Made by a program: the position numbers and the translations under genes. Below are positions 18,403 through 26,112 of a DNA stretch of 64,000 nucleotides, piece by piece. Positions within the stretch are counted from its first letter, which is position 1. Each line of letters opens with the position of its first letter. The stretch covers positions 620,001 through 684,000 of the forward strand of contig NZ_CP027846.1 of NCBI RefSeq assembly GCF_003019255.1, in the 5' to 3' direction. This DNA is from Staphylococcus kloosii (GTDB lineage: Bacteria; Bacillota; Bacilli; Staphylococcales; Staphylococcaceae). Below the pieces are notes generated by a model that made no database searches, was not told the DNA's origin, and saw only the letters and a list, made by a program, of their open reading frames with translations.

Positions 18403-19770
18403 TTAAGATTTTGCTAATGAACGTTTGTCAACGAACGTCATAATTAATACAATAACGCCAAGTGAAGCACAGAAAATACCGTCATTATGAATCCCTACTG
18501 TGATATCTCCACCTTTAAAGAAGATACCATTAGCTGTAGATGAAACGATTGCACCAATGTACATAAATGTTCTTAACAAACCAGCTGACATACCGATACT
18601 TTCTTTTGGTGCTTGATGATAAAGTGCGTTTTGATTAGCTAAGTTCATTAATCCTTGAGGTACACCGAATAATGCAGCTAATAAAACAAGTATTATTAAT
18701 GAAGTTTGTGGATTAATTAAAGTAAAACTTACCATCGTAAAAATACCGGCTAGCGTACCAATATATAGTTTATTTTTAGAAGATAATGTACTGCCAGTAT
18801 ATTTAGAAGCAATAATTGCAATCACAAACATCGGTAACATTAACAATCCGGCATGACTAGGAGATAAGCCTCTGCCTTCTTCTAACCATTGTGTATAGCC
18901 ATATAATACACTGTAAGAAATAGTTTGAGTTAATGTAGAACGTATATACGTATTATTTAATGAAGCATTATGCGCTAACAATCTAACATCGATAAATGGC
19001 TTTTTAGATTTTAATTCAACAAAAATGAAAATGATAAAAGTAACTATACCAATGATTAATAAATATAAGTTTTTAATTGATGGTTCTGTAAAATATATTA
19101 TCCATGTTACTAAAGTGATTGTGAAAAATGTCATACCTATAAAATCAATATAAGTTCTAAGTGCAGTAATTTTACCTAAAGATTGTGTGACCTTAGGGAA
19201 ATATAATACACCGAAAATGATACATAATATTGATAATGGGATATTAACGAAAAAGATTGCTTCCCAACCACCAAAATTAATTAATAAACCACCTAACGTA
19301 GGGCCAATCACAGACACAGTTTGGTTGGAAATGGCCAAGACGGTCAGTATACTACTTGGACTGTCTTTTCCAGTGCGTTCACCTTCGTATTTAATTAAAT
19401 ACATGGCTGAAGGGTAACCCGCACATGTACCAATACCTATTAAAAACCGGGCTAAAACGAGTCCGTAAAATGAAGGGGTCACAATCGCGAGTATACTTGC
19501 TAAACCAACTAAGCTAGTTGCGAATAGAAATAATCCTTTTGGTCCGAAGACGTCTATTAATTTACCAATAATAGGTTGGCCTATACTCGTAGCCAAATAT
19601 AATGAAGTAACAAGCAATGCCGTTTGATAAAAAGGAATATTGAAGGCATGTGCTATTGGAATCATAGCTATGGCGATCATGGAAGAATTGATAGGATTGA
19701 GTATAGAGCCGAGTATCATTGGAGGGTATAATTTTTTGTTAAATGTGAGTTCATTTGACGAATTACCCAT
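18403..19770 (-). CDS. MFS transporter, drug:H+ antiporter type
   Basis: 455 aa with 12 or more hydrophobic helices. Motif A-like GKLIDVFGPKGLF follows helix 2, and the LARFLIGIGTCAGYPSAMYLI and SNQTVSVIGPTLGGLLIN segments resemble motif C of DHA-type exporters (QacA/EmrB/Bmr relatives). The substrate cannot be read from sequence. Start ATG 19770 follows AAGGAG with 9-base spacing. Probably co-transcribed with the ROK-like gene downstream, as no terminator is seen between them. Divergent from the GNAT gene. Confidence 0.85.
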   Translation of the reverse strand: MGNSSNELTFNKKLYPPMILGSILNPINSSMIAIAMIPIAHAFNIPFYQTALLVTSLYLATSIGQPIIGKLIDVFGPKGLFLFATSLVGLASILAIVTPSFYGLVLARFLIGIGTCAGYPSAMYLIKYEGERTGKDSPSSILTVLAISNQTVSVIGPTLGGLLINFGGWEAIFFVNIPLSILCIIFGVLYFPKVTQSLGKITALRTYIDFIGMTFFTITLVTWIIYFTEPSIKNLYLLIIGIVTFIIFIFVELKSKKPFIDVRLLAHNASLNNTYIRSTLTQTISYSVLYGYTQWLEEGRGLSPSHAGLLMLPMFVIAIIASKYTGSTLSSKNKLYIGTLAGIFTMVSFTLINPQTSLIILVLLAALFGVPQGLMNLANQNALYHQAPKESIGMSAGLLRTFMYIGAIVSSTANGIFFKGGDITVGIHNDGIFCASLGVIVLIMTFVDKRSLAKS

Positions 19771-19891
19771 TTTAACATCTCCTTATCTACTCGAAGTCTC
19801 AACAACTATAATATGTTAGACTAATAAATTGAGAAAGACAAACGTTTGAACTTGTGGATTTTTATGACAATATATAGAAAGGAATGTCTTG

Positions 19892-20329
19892 ATGCCAATT
19901 AATTTAGCTACTAAAAGTGATTTGAATGAAATATATAAAGTACAAACAAAAGCTTTTGAAGAGTCTATTGTGGTACCTCATCGATTAACAAAAGAAGAAA
20001 TCCAAAATTTATCTCAAATGGCACTAGAAGACGGTGGTCATTATTATGCTTTAAAGGAAGACAATCAACTTATAGGATATACCATGCTAGCTGTGAAAGA
20101 AGATAATTTAACAGGCGATAAATATGGTTTTATTTATGAACTGTACGTTATGCCTAAATTTAGAAAACAAGGCTATGGTAAACAATTGATAACTTTTGCT
20201 AAACAACATTTTAAACAGTTAGGTTATGATAAAGTGCGCTTAAATGTTTATGTTGGTAATGAGGCGCAACAACTCTATAAAAGTTGTGGTTTTGAAGAGC
20301 GTAATATAACGATGCAATTGAAATTATAA
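19892..20329 (+). CDS. GNAT-family N-acetyltransferase
   Basis: 145 aa, the single GNAT domain. The acetyl-CoA loop is in VMPKFRKQGYGKQLI (about residue 88), followed by the usual LNVYVGNEAQQLYKSCGFEE end. It transfers acetyl from acetyl-CoA to an unknown amine. The start is ATG 19892 after AAAGGAA; a TTG one codon earlier is in frame. Divergent from the MFS exporter, so an antibiotic- or metabolite-detoxifying role is possible but unsupported. Confidence 0.85.
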   Translation: MPINLATKSDLNEIYKVQTKAFEESIVVPHRLTKEEIQNLSQMALEDGGHYYALKEDNQLIGYTMLAVKEDNLTGDKYGFIYELYVMPKFRKQGYGKQLITFAKQHFKQLGYDKVRLNVYVGNEAQQLYKSCGFEERNITMQLKL

Positions 20330-20458
20330 TTAAATAATGATGTTAAGTTGGATTAAGCGTAAATTAAATTATCAGAAAATTGTGTAATTGGTAACCGGTA
20401 CATCGCTGATATAACAATAGTTAGGGTTCGATATTACTAATTCAGGGTAAAAATCAAA

Positions 20459-20473
20459 TTGACAACGCTTTCA
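20459..20473. promoter_or_regulatory. Candidate cre (CcpA site) before the ACS transporter
   Basis: TTGACAACGCTTTCA fits the cre consensus WTGNAANCGNWNNCW with one mismatch; 63 bases before the start codon. Confidence 0.5.
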
Positions 20474-20536
20474 AATAGCGTTAAAGTTTTATTATTTAAG
20501 GATTCAAGTATATGTTCAAAGGGTGGGGAATATAAG

Positions 20537-21844
20537 ATGAAGAATTATCGTTATTTTATCATCGTTATGATTATTGTTATGACTATGATAAATTACATTG
20601 ACCGCGGAGGTATCTCTTACGCTCAAGAAGATATTATTAAAGAATTTGGCTTTGATAATGTTGCTTGGGGAGCTATCCTAGGTTACTTTGGCTACGGGTA
20701 TATGTTAGGTTCACTATTTGGTGGTGTGCTATCTGATAAAAAGGGGCCGAAGTTCGTATGGATTGTTGCTGGAACATTATGGTCACTATTCGAAATAGCG
20801 ATGGCTTTTGCAGGTGAATTAGGTATGGCTATTTTTGGTGGTTCAGCATTAGCAGGATTCGGTATGTTAAGAATTATATTTGGTTTTGCAGAAGGTCCAA
20901 TCTTTTCAACAATTAGTAAAACAAATGCTAACTGGGCAGCACCTAAAGAGCGTGGCTTGCTTTCTGCTTTAGGTTTAATAGGGGTACCACTTGGTGCATT
21001 GATTACTGCACCAATCGTTTCAGGATTATTAACTATTACAAACTGGCGTGTATTATTTATATTAATGGGTGTTTTAGGATTAATTTGGGTTGTTATTTGG
21101 GCTAAGGTCTTTACAGACTATCCCGAAGACAATAAAAAAGTATCAGCTAGAGAAATTGAAGAAATTCGTTCAACTGAAGATACGATTAAAGGTGAGAAAA
21201 CTGTAGAAACAGAACAAAATGCCCATGAAAAATGGTATCACTTCTTTAAAAGTCCGACACTCATTTTCAACACGATAGGTTACTTTGGTTTCCAATACAT
21301 AAACTTTTTAATCTTAACTTGGACGCCTAAATATTTACAAGATGAGTATCACTTTGAAATCCATTCATTATGGTATTTAGGTATGATTCCATGGATAGGT
21401 GCCGTATTTACGGCATACTTTGGAGGTAAATTATCTGACTGGTTACGTCATAAAACAGGTAGTTTACGTATCGCAAGATCAGGTTTAGCTATTTTTGGAA
21501 TGACGTTAGCGGCGATTTGTTTCCTTATCATTCCAACTACTGACAATATTGCCTTGATTTTAATATTAATGATGTTAGGTAATGCATGTGTGTTCTTACC
21601 TAATGCGGTATATTGGGCAGTTGTTATCGATACGGCACCAAAAAATTCAGGTACATTTGGTGGTATTATGCACTTCTTCGTAAACTCTGCGACAATTATT
21701 GCACCGACATTAACAGGTATTTTAGTATCTGCCTATGGTTATGGTTCTATGTTCGTATCAGCAGTTATTGCTGCTGTTATCGGTATTGTAGCAATGAGTT
21801 TCGTTAAACCAGGTCTGAAAAAAATCAAGACACAAACAAATTAA
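20537..21844 (+). CDS. MFS transporter, anion:cation symporter (ACS) type
   Basis: 435 aa, about 12 helices. The N-terminus MINYIDRGGISYAQEDII and the GGVLSDKKGPKFVW loop are typical of the sugar-acid branch of ACS carriers (glucarate, galactonate, hexuronate). The exact substrate is unknown and no catabolic gene is adjacent. A longer frame opens at 20459, but ATG 20537 with GGTGGGG upstream fits homologues and leaves the cre outside the coding sequence. A terminator follows. Confidence 0.85.
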   Translation: MKNYRYFIIVMIIVMTMINYIDRGGISYAQEDIIKEFGFDNVAWGAILGYFGYGYMLGSLFGGVLSDKKGPKFVWIVAGTLWSLFEIAMAFAGELGMAIFGGSALAGFGMLRIIFGFAEGPIFSTISKTNANWAAPKERGLLSALGLIGVPLGALITAPIVSGLLTITNWRVLFILMGVLGLIWVVIWAKVFTDYPEDNKKVSAREIEEIRSTEDTIKGEKTVETEQNAHEKWYHFFKSPTLIFNTIGYFGFQYINFLILTWTPKYLQDEYHFEIHSLWYLGMIPWIGAVFTAYFGGKLSDWLRHKTGSLRIARSGLAIFGMTLAAICFLIIPTTDNIALILILMMLGNACVFLPNAVYWAVVIDTAPKNSGTFGGIMHFFVNSATIIAPTLTGILVSAYGYGSMFVSAVIAAVIGIVAMSFVKPGLKKIKTQTN

Positions 21845-21851
21845 TAAAGAT

Positions 21852-21890
21852 AAAAAAGCTGGGACATGAAAAATGTCTCAGCTTTTTTTT
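21852..21890. terminator. Terminator overlapping the panE stop
   Basis: Stem AAAGCTGGGACAT / ATGTCTCAGCTTT with T-run on the plus side and A-run on the other, so it can serve both convergent genes. The panE stop codon (21878-21880) lies within its right arm. Confidence 0.88.
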
Positions 21891-22744
21891 GTGTGTAAAT
21901 AACCATGAAGTAAAGTATAAGTTGTCGTAATAGTTGGTATAGCTAAATTATGCTTCTGACCTGTGCGATAAATATACCCTTGAATCGCTTCTACTTCTAA
22001 TGGTCTCCCGGCACTAATATCATAATACATACTAGTACCCATTTCGTCTGGATAACCTTCGTAAATAGTCATGATTTGCGTCACGATATCTTTCGGTAAA
22101 TTCACGCCTTCTGCTAATGCAATTTGAGCACCTTCGTCGATTAATTGGCGACATAAGTGATTTACTTTATCATCTTTAAGCACTTTAGCTGTCGACCTTG
22201 TTAATGCAGTAACAGTATTAATGCCTAAGTTAACGAGTAATTTATACCAAATTGTATCTGCTATGTGTTGTTCTAGTTTTAAGTCTAAGTTTGTTGGAGC
22301 TAATAGTTGGGCTAAATCACGCGTCTCTGGGCTATCTTGAACGTGTAGACGTTCATCTCTAAAATGAGTCACGGTATTTTGCTCTTTCTGACCACTAATA
22401 TAAACGACTGCTTGATAGACGTTCGGCAATGCTAATGATTCTATATTTGTACGTCCATTTTGTGCTAACACTATAATGCTATCTTGGTGAGTAATACGTT
22501 TAATATCGTCTATAATGGTATCTAATTGATATGTTTTTACTGCTACAAATAAGACATCAACTTTTGTTGACGTTGTTGCTAAAGATTGTACTTGTAATTG
22601 GTGCATAGGCGTATGATTTCCTGGGTAATATGATAGTGTTGAGTTCTGTCTACCTAAGAGTAACGTATCGCTAAAGTGTTGTTGTAACTCAAAAGCGATA
22701 GTGGAACCTACTGCACCAGGACCTATAATGGCAAATTTTGTCAT
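21878..22744 (-). CDS. panE: 2-dehydropantoate 2-reductase
   Basis: 288 aa. It reduces ketopantoate to pantoate with NADPH, the step between PanB and PanC. N-terminal nucleotide-binding FAIIGPGAVGSTIAFEL, NGRTNIE instead of the usual NG-hinge, and C-terminal LEVEAIQGYIYRTG typical of the ApbA/PanE C-domain. It is divergent from panBCD with a 72-base shared promoter region, which strongly supports the assignment. A second, more distant paralogue lies at 62001-62918. Confidence 0.92.
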   Translation of the reverse strand: MTKFAIIGPGAVGSTIAFELQQHFSDTLLLGRQNSTLSYYPGNHTPMHQLQVQSLATTSTKVDVLFVAVKTYQLDTIIDDIKRITHQDSIIVLAQNGRTNIESLALPNVYQAVVYISGQKEQNTVTHFRDERLHVQDSPETRDLAQLLAPTNLDLKLEQHIADTIWYKLLVNLGINTVTALTRSTAKVLKDDKVNHLCRQLIDEGAQIALAEGVNLPKDIVTQIMTIYEGYPDEMGTSMYYDISAGRPLEVEAIQGYIYRTGQKHNLAIPTITTTYTLLHGYLHTKKS

Positions 22745-22816
22745 ATTTAGTACTTCCTTTTTTCGTATGAATTCTATATACTATTGCTAATATTATAACA
22801 AATAAGGAGAATAATA

Positions 22817-23632
22817 TTGAAAACTTTAAGTCAATTATTATCAATGAAAGATCAGAAAGAGAAAATTTCAATGATTACTGCTTATGACTACCCAAGTGCA
22901 AAACAAGCCGAAGCAGCAAGTATAGATACAATTTTAGTTGGTGATTCTTTAGGAATGACTGTATTAGGTTACGATAGTACCGTTGAAGTAACGCTTGAAG
23001 ATATGATTCACCATAGTAAAGCAGTTCGTCGAGGCGCACCAAATACTTTTGTAGTAGTAGATATGCCGTTTGGTACGGTTGGTGTGAGTGACGCACAAGA
23101 TTTATCATTAGCGAAACAGTTATATCAACAAAGTAATGCCAACGCTATTAAAGTTGAAGGAACGCATATTGCACCCTTTATCACGCGTTGTAGTAATATA
23201 GGTGTTCCAGTCGTGGCACATTTAGGTTTAACGCCTCAAAGTGTTGGTATTATGGGATATAAAATGCAAGCTGCTACTTTAGAAGCCGCTGAAAAGTTAA
23301 TACAAGATTGCAAAAATATGGAACAAGCCGGTGCGGTGATGGTTGTTTTAGAAGCAGTACCAAGTGACCTTGCACAAAAGATCAGTGCAACGTTAACAAT
23401 ACCAGTCATTGGTATTGGTGCTGGCAATGGTACTGATGGGCAAGTACTAGTTTACCATGATGTTTTAAATTATGGCGTTGAACGACAAGCAAAATTTGTT
23501 AAACAATATGGTGACTTTAGCATTGGTATAGATGCACTGTCTCGATACCATCAAGAGGTTAAAGAAGGCGTATTCCCTTCAGCTGAACACACATATAAGA
23601 AAAAGGTTTGGGATGAGGTGACACCAGAGTGA
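22817..23632 (+). CDS. panB: 3-methyl-2-oxobutanoate hydroxymethyltransferase
   Basis: 271 aa TIM-barrel enzyme that adds a hydroxymethyl group from methylene-THF to 2-oxoisovalerate, giving ketopantoate. Signatures are MITAYDYPSAKQAE, ILVGDSLGMTVLGYDST and IGIGAGNGTDGQVLV (the magnesium/substrate region). TTG start after AAGGAG. Its stop overlaps the panC GTG, giving translational coupling. Confidence 0.95.
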   Translation: MKTLSQLLSMKDQKEKISMITAYDYPSAKQAEAASIDTILVGDSLGMTVLGYDSTVEVTLEDMIHHSKAVRRGAPNTFVVVDMPFGTVGVSDAQDLSLAKQLYQQSNANAIKVEGTHIAPFITRCSNIGVPVVAHLGLTPQSVGIMGYKMQAATLEAAEKLIQDCKNMEQAGAVMVVLEAVPSDLAQKISATLTIPVIGIGAGNGTDGQVLVYHDVLNYGVERQAKFVKQYGDFSIGIDALSRYHQEVKEGVFPSAEHTYKKKVWDEVTPE

Positions 23633-24480
23633 CAGAAGTAATTACTCGTATTTCAGAGATGCAAAAGATAACTTCTAATGTTAAAAGACAAGGTAAGACA
23701 ATTGGTTTTGTTCCTACAATGGGAGCGTTACATGATGGTCATTTAACAATGATGAAACAATCTAAAGCAGAACAAGATATTACAATTATTAGCGTGTTTG
23801 TTAATCCGTTGCAATTTGGTCCAAATGAAGACTTTGATGCATATCCTCGTCAGATCGAACAAGACGTAGCAATGGTTAAGGATGTTGGCGTAGATTATGT
23901 ATTTTATCCAGCTACAGAAGAGATGTACCCAGGAGCTATAGACGTTAACGTTACGGTAGGTAGATTGGCATCGGTATTAGAAGGTGAAAAAAGACCAGGG
24001 CATTTTGACGGAGTAGTTACAGTGGTTAATAAATTGTTTAACATAGTACAGCCGGTTGTCGCATATTTTGGCAAAAAAGATGCACAACAATTAGCGATTG
24101 TCGAAAAAATGGTCGAGGATTTTAATCATAATATTATAATTCGTGGCGTAGATATAGTTAGAGAAACGGATGGTCTTGCTAAAAGCTCACGTAATGTATA
24201 TTTGACTGATAAGGAACGTAAAGAGGCACCACATTTGTATCAAAGTTTAAAACTAGCCGAACGTTTATTTCAAAACGGTGAGCGCAACAGTGATACAATT
24301 ATAGCTGAAATTAAAAATTATTTAACACAAAATACAAGTGGCCATATCGAAGAGGTTGCGGTATATAGTTATCCTGAATTAATTGAACAACAGCTTATTT
24401 CAGGTAGAATATTTATATCGTTGGCAGTAAAATTTTCACAAGCTAGATTAATAGATAACGTTATAATAGGAGATAACTAA
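23629..24480 (+). CDS. panC: Pantothenate synthetase
   Basis: 283 aa, ATP-dependent ligation of pantoate and beta-alanine. Nucleotidyltransferase motif PTMGALHDGHL near residue 29, GKKDAQQ and the KSSRNVYL loop are present. The GTG start overlaps the panB stop by four bases; panD starts one base after its stop. Middle gene of panBCD. Confidence 0.95.
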   Translation: MTEVITRISEMQKITSNVKRQGKTIGFVPTMGALHDGHLTMMKQSKAEQDITIISVFVNPLQFGPNEDFDAYPRQIEQDVAMVKDVGVDYVFYPATEEMYPGAIDVNVTVGRLASVLEGEKRPGHFDGVVTVVNKLFNIVQPVVAYFGKKDAQQLAIVEKMVEDFNHNIIIRGVDIVRETDGLAKSSRNVYLTDKERKEAPHLYQSLKLAERLFQNGERNSDTIIAEIKNYLTQNTSGHIEEVAVYSYPELIEQQLISGRIFISLAVKFSQARLIDNVIIGDN

Positions 24481-24481
24481 T

Positions 24482-24865
24482 ATGATTAGAACAATGATGA
24501 ATGCAAAGATTCATAGAGCAAGAGTAACAGAATCCAATTTAAACTATGTAGGTAGTATTACAATTGATAAAGATATTTTAGAAGCGGTGGACATTTTACC
24601 CAATGAAAAAGTAGCGATTGTTAATAATAATAATGGCGCACGTTTTGAAACATACGTTATTGAAGGTGAACGTGGTAGCGGAAAAATTTGTTTAAATGGT
24701 GCAGCCTCAAGATTAGTAGAAGTTGATGATGTACTTATTATCATGACATATGTACAATTGAACGAAGAAGAATTAAGCAATCATACACCAAAAGTAGCAG
24801 TCATGGATGAACATAATGCTATAACGCAAATGATACACGAGCGTGAAAATGAAATTGTGTTATAA
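24482..24865 (+). CDS. panD: Aspartate 1-decarboxylase proenzyme
   Basis: 127 aa, usual length. It makes beta-alanine from aspartate using a pyruvoyl group formed by self-cleavage at Gly-Ser, here YVGS (Ser25). MIRTMMNAKIHRARVTE and NGAASRLVEVDD are family signatures. Last gene of panBCD. Confidence 0.96.
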   Translation: MIRTMMNAKIHRARVTESNLNYVGSITIDKDILEAVDILPNEKVAIVNNNNGARFETYVIEGERGSGKICLNGAASRLVEVDDVLIIMTYVQLNEEELSNHTPKVAVMDEHNAITQMIHERENEIVL

Positions 24866-24879
24866 CTAACTATAACAAA

Positions 24880-25048
24880 GGGAGCGGGACAGAAATCTTA
24901 TTTTTATAAGAAGATTTTGTAGTCCTACCCCGGCAAGGATGACTAGAGTTGAAAAAATCTTGATATAAGCGTATTTTCAATTCAGTCATCTACTGCCAAT
25001 GAAAAAATTAGAGCCTGAAGACACTTTAATGTCTCAGGCTGTTTTTTT
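24880..25048 (+). repeat. Intergenic repeat copy A, ending in a terminator
   Basis: Begins GGGAGCGGGACAGAAATC, has an internal hairpin (AAATCTT / AAGAAGATTT), the core CGGCAAGGATGACTAGAG and a tail AGAGCCTGAAGACA. The same element occurs inverted at 47511-47667, diverged but alignable over its full length. The end (AGCCTGA...TCAGGCT, 25012-25040, then T8) works as the panBCD terminator. I recognise this as a dispersed staphylococcal intergenic repeat type. Confidence 0.75.
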
Positions 25049-25053
25049 GCTTA

Positions 25054-25995
25054 TCAATGGAGGACTTTTTTAGCTAATGACGTAATATAATTAAAAAATG
25101 CATCATGTTCTACATGATTAACTACATTTATGTAACGTCCATGACTGTCGTCTATATAAGTTTTGCCTTGGCTAGGCCCGTTAGTTATGACAGAGGCTTT
25201 CACTTGTTGTTGTTTTACAAGGTCAGGTTTACCTACATAAGCAGTAGTTAATACATCCCATAAGAAATAAGTCGAATTGGTTTGGAAATGTGTAAGTGGT
25301 GGCACAGCAGCATAACTAACACCTAAGAAATCAACGCCGATATGATGTCGTTCTTGTGCCCACATCTGTCTTACTTGCCACGTTAAAGGTACCTGGTTCG
25401 TACTTTCTAACGCAATCATATCAATTTGTATCTTAGTGTTAAAAACAGTTGCCACTGCTTCTGGATCCCAAAATGCGTTCCATTCAGCAGAGCCATCATG
25501 TTCTGGTTCTTCAACGTTTCCTTTATTTAAAAATGTACCACCCATCCATACCAAGCGGTCAATTTTATCTTCAATAGAAGGTGCTATTGTTAAAGCCTTT
25601 GCTAAATCTGTCAGTGGACCGGTAAATAATAATGTAACTTTATTAGCCGATTGTTGTAACTTTTGAACAATATCTTCTGCTGCACTATGCGTTGTTTGAG
25701 ATGATAATGTATTAGTCGATTCGTTTAAAATAGGTAATGCATCCATGAAAAAAGCATGCATTCGCCATTCTTTAGGAAAAGGATTCTTGCCTCGTTCGGT
25801 AGAAGCAGCCACGTCTAATATATCGTGGCCAAAGCGATTTATAATTTTCTGTGAGGCACTCGTAGCAGGTTCAACATAACTATCGGCACCAATAGCACTT
25901 ACTCCTATAAGTTCAACATTCTCCATTTGTAATAATAAAAAGAGCGAAATTAAATCATCTACGCCACCATCGTGGTTGAAATAGATCTGCTGCAT
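25054..25995 (-). CDS. Nucleoside hydrolase (IUNH family) with variant metal motif
   Basis: 313 aa. The family cleaves the N-glycosidic bond of ribonucleosides, with a calcium site formed by the N-terminal DTDPGxDD motif. Here that motif reads NHDGGVDD (residues 7-14), keeping the aspartates at positions 3, 7 and 8 but changing the first Asp to Asn and Pro to Gly. LLFTGPLTDLAKAL, VWMGGTF and NAFWDPEAVATV are conserved. The start is ATG 25995, 8 bases after GGAGG; an upstream TTG overlaps the ribosome site. Substrate may differ from inosine/uridine. Downstream of the TPR-fusion gene but separated by a terminator. Confidence 0.85.
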   Translation of the reverse strand: MQQIYFNHDGGVDDLISLFLLLQMENVELIGVSAIGADSYVEPATSASQKIINRFGHDILDVAASTERGKNPFPKEWRMHAFFMDALPILNESTNTLSSQTTHSAAEDIVQKLQQSANKVTLLFTGPLTDLAKALTIAPSIEDKIDRLVWMGGTFLNKGNVEEPEHDGSAEWNAFWDPEAVATVFNTKIQIDMIALESTNQVPLTWQVRQMWAQERHHIGVDFLGVSYAAVPPLTHFQTNSTYFLWDVLTTAYVGKPDLVKQQQVKASVITNGPSQGKTYIDDSHGRYINVVNHVEHDAFFNYITSLAKKVLH

Positions 25996-26073
25996 ATATA
26001 AATCCTCCCTCAAGTTGTTGTTTATAATTTTATTATAGCATGACGTTTTTTCGAAAATTACGAAACAATAAAT

Positions 26074-26107
26074 AAAAGCCTGAAACTTAATACAGTTTCA
26101 GACTTTT
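26074..26107 (-). terminator. Terminator of the TPR-glycerophosphotransferase gene
   Basis: Minus-strand stem AAAGTCTGAAAC / GTTTCAGGCTTTT followed by T-rich sequence. Confidence 0.8.
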
Positions 26108-26112
26108 AAATA

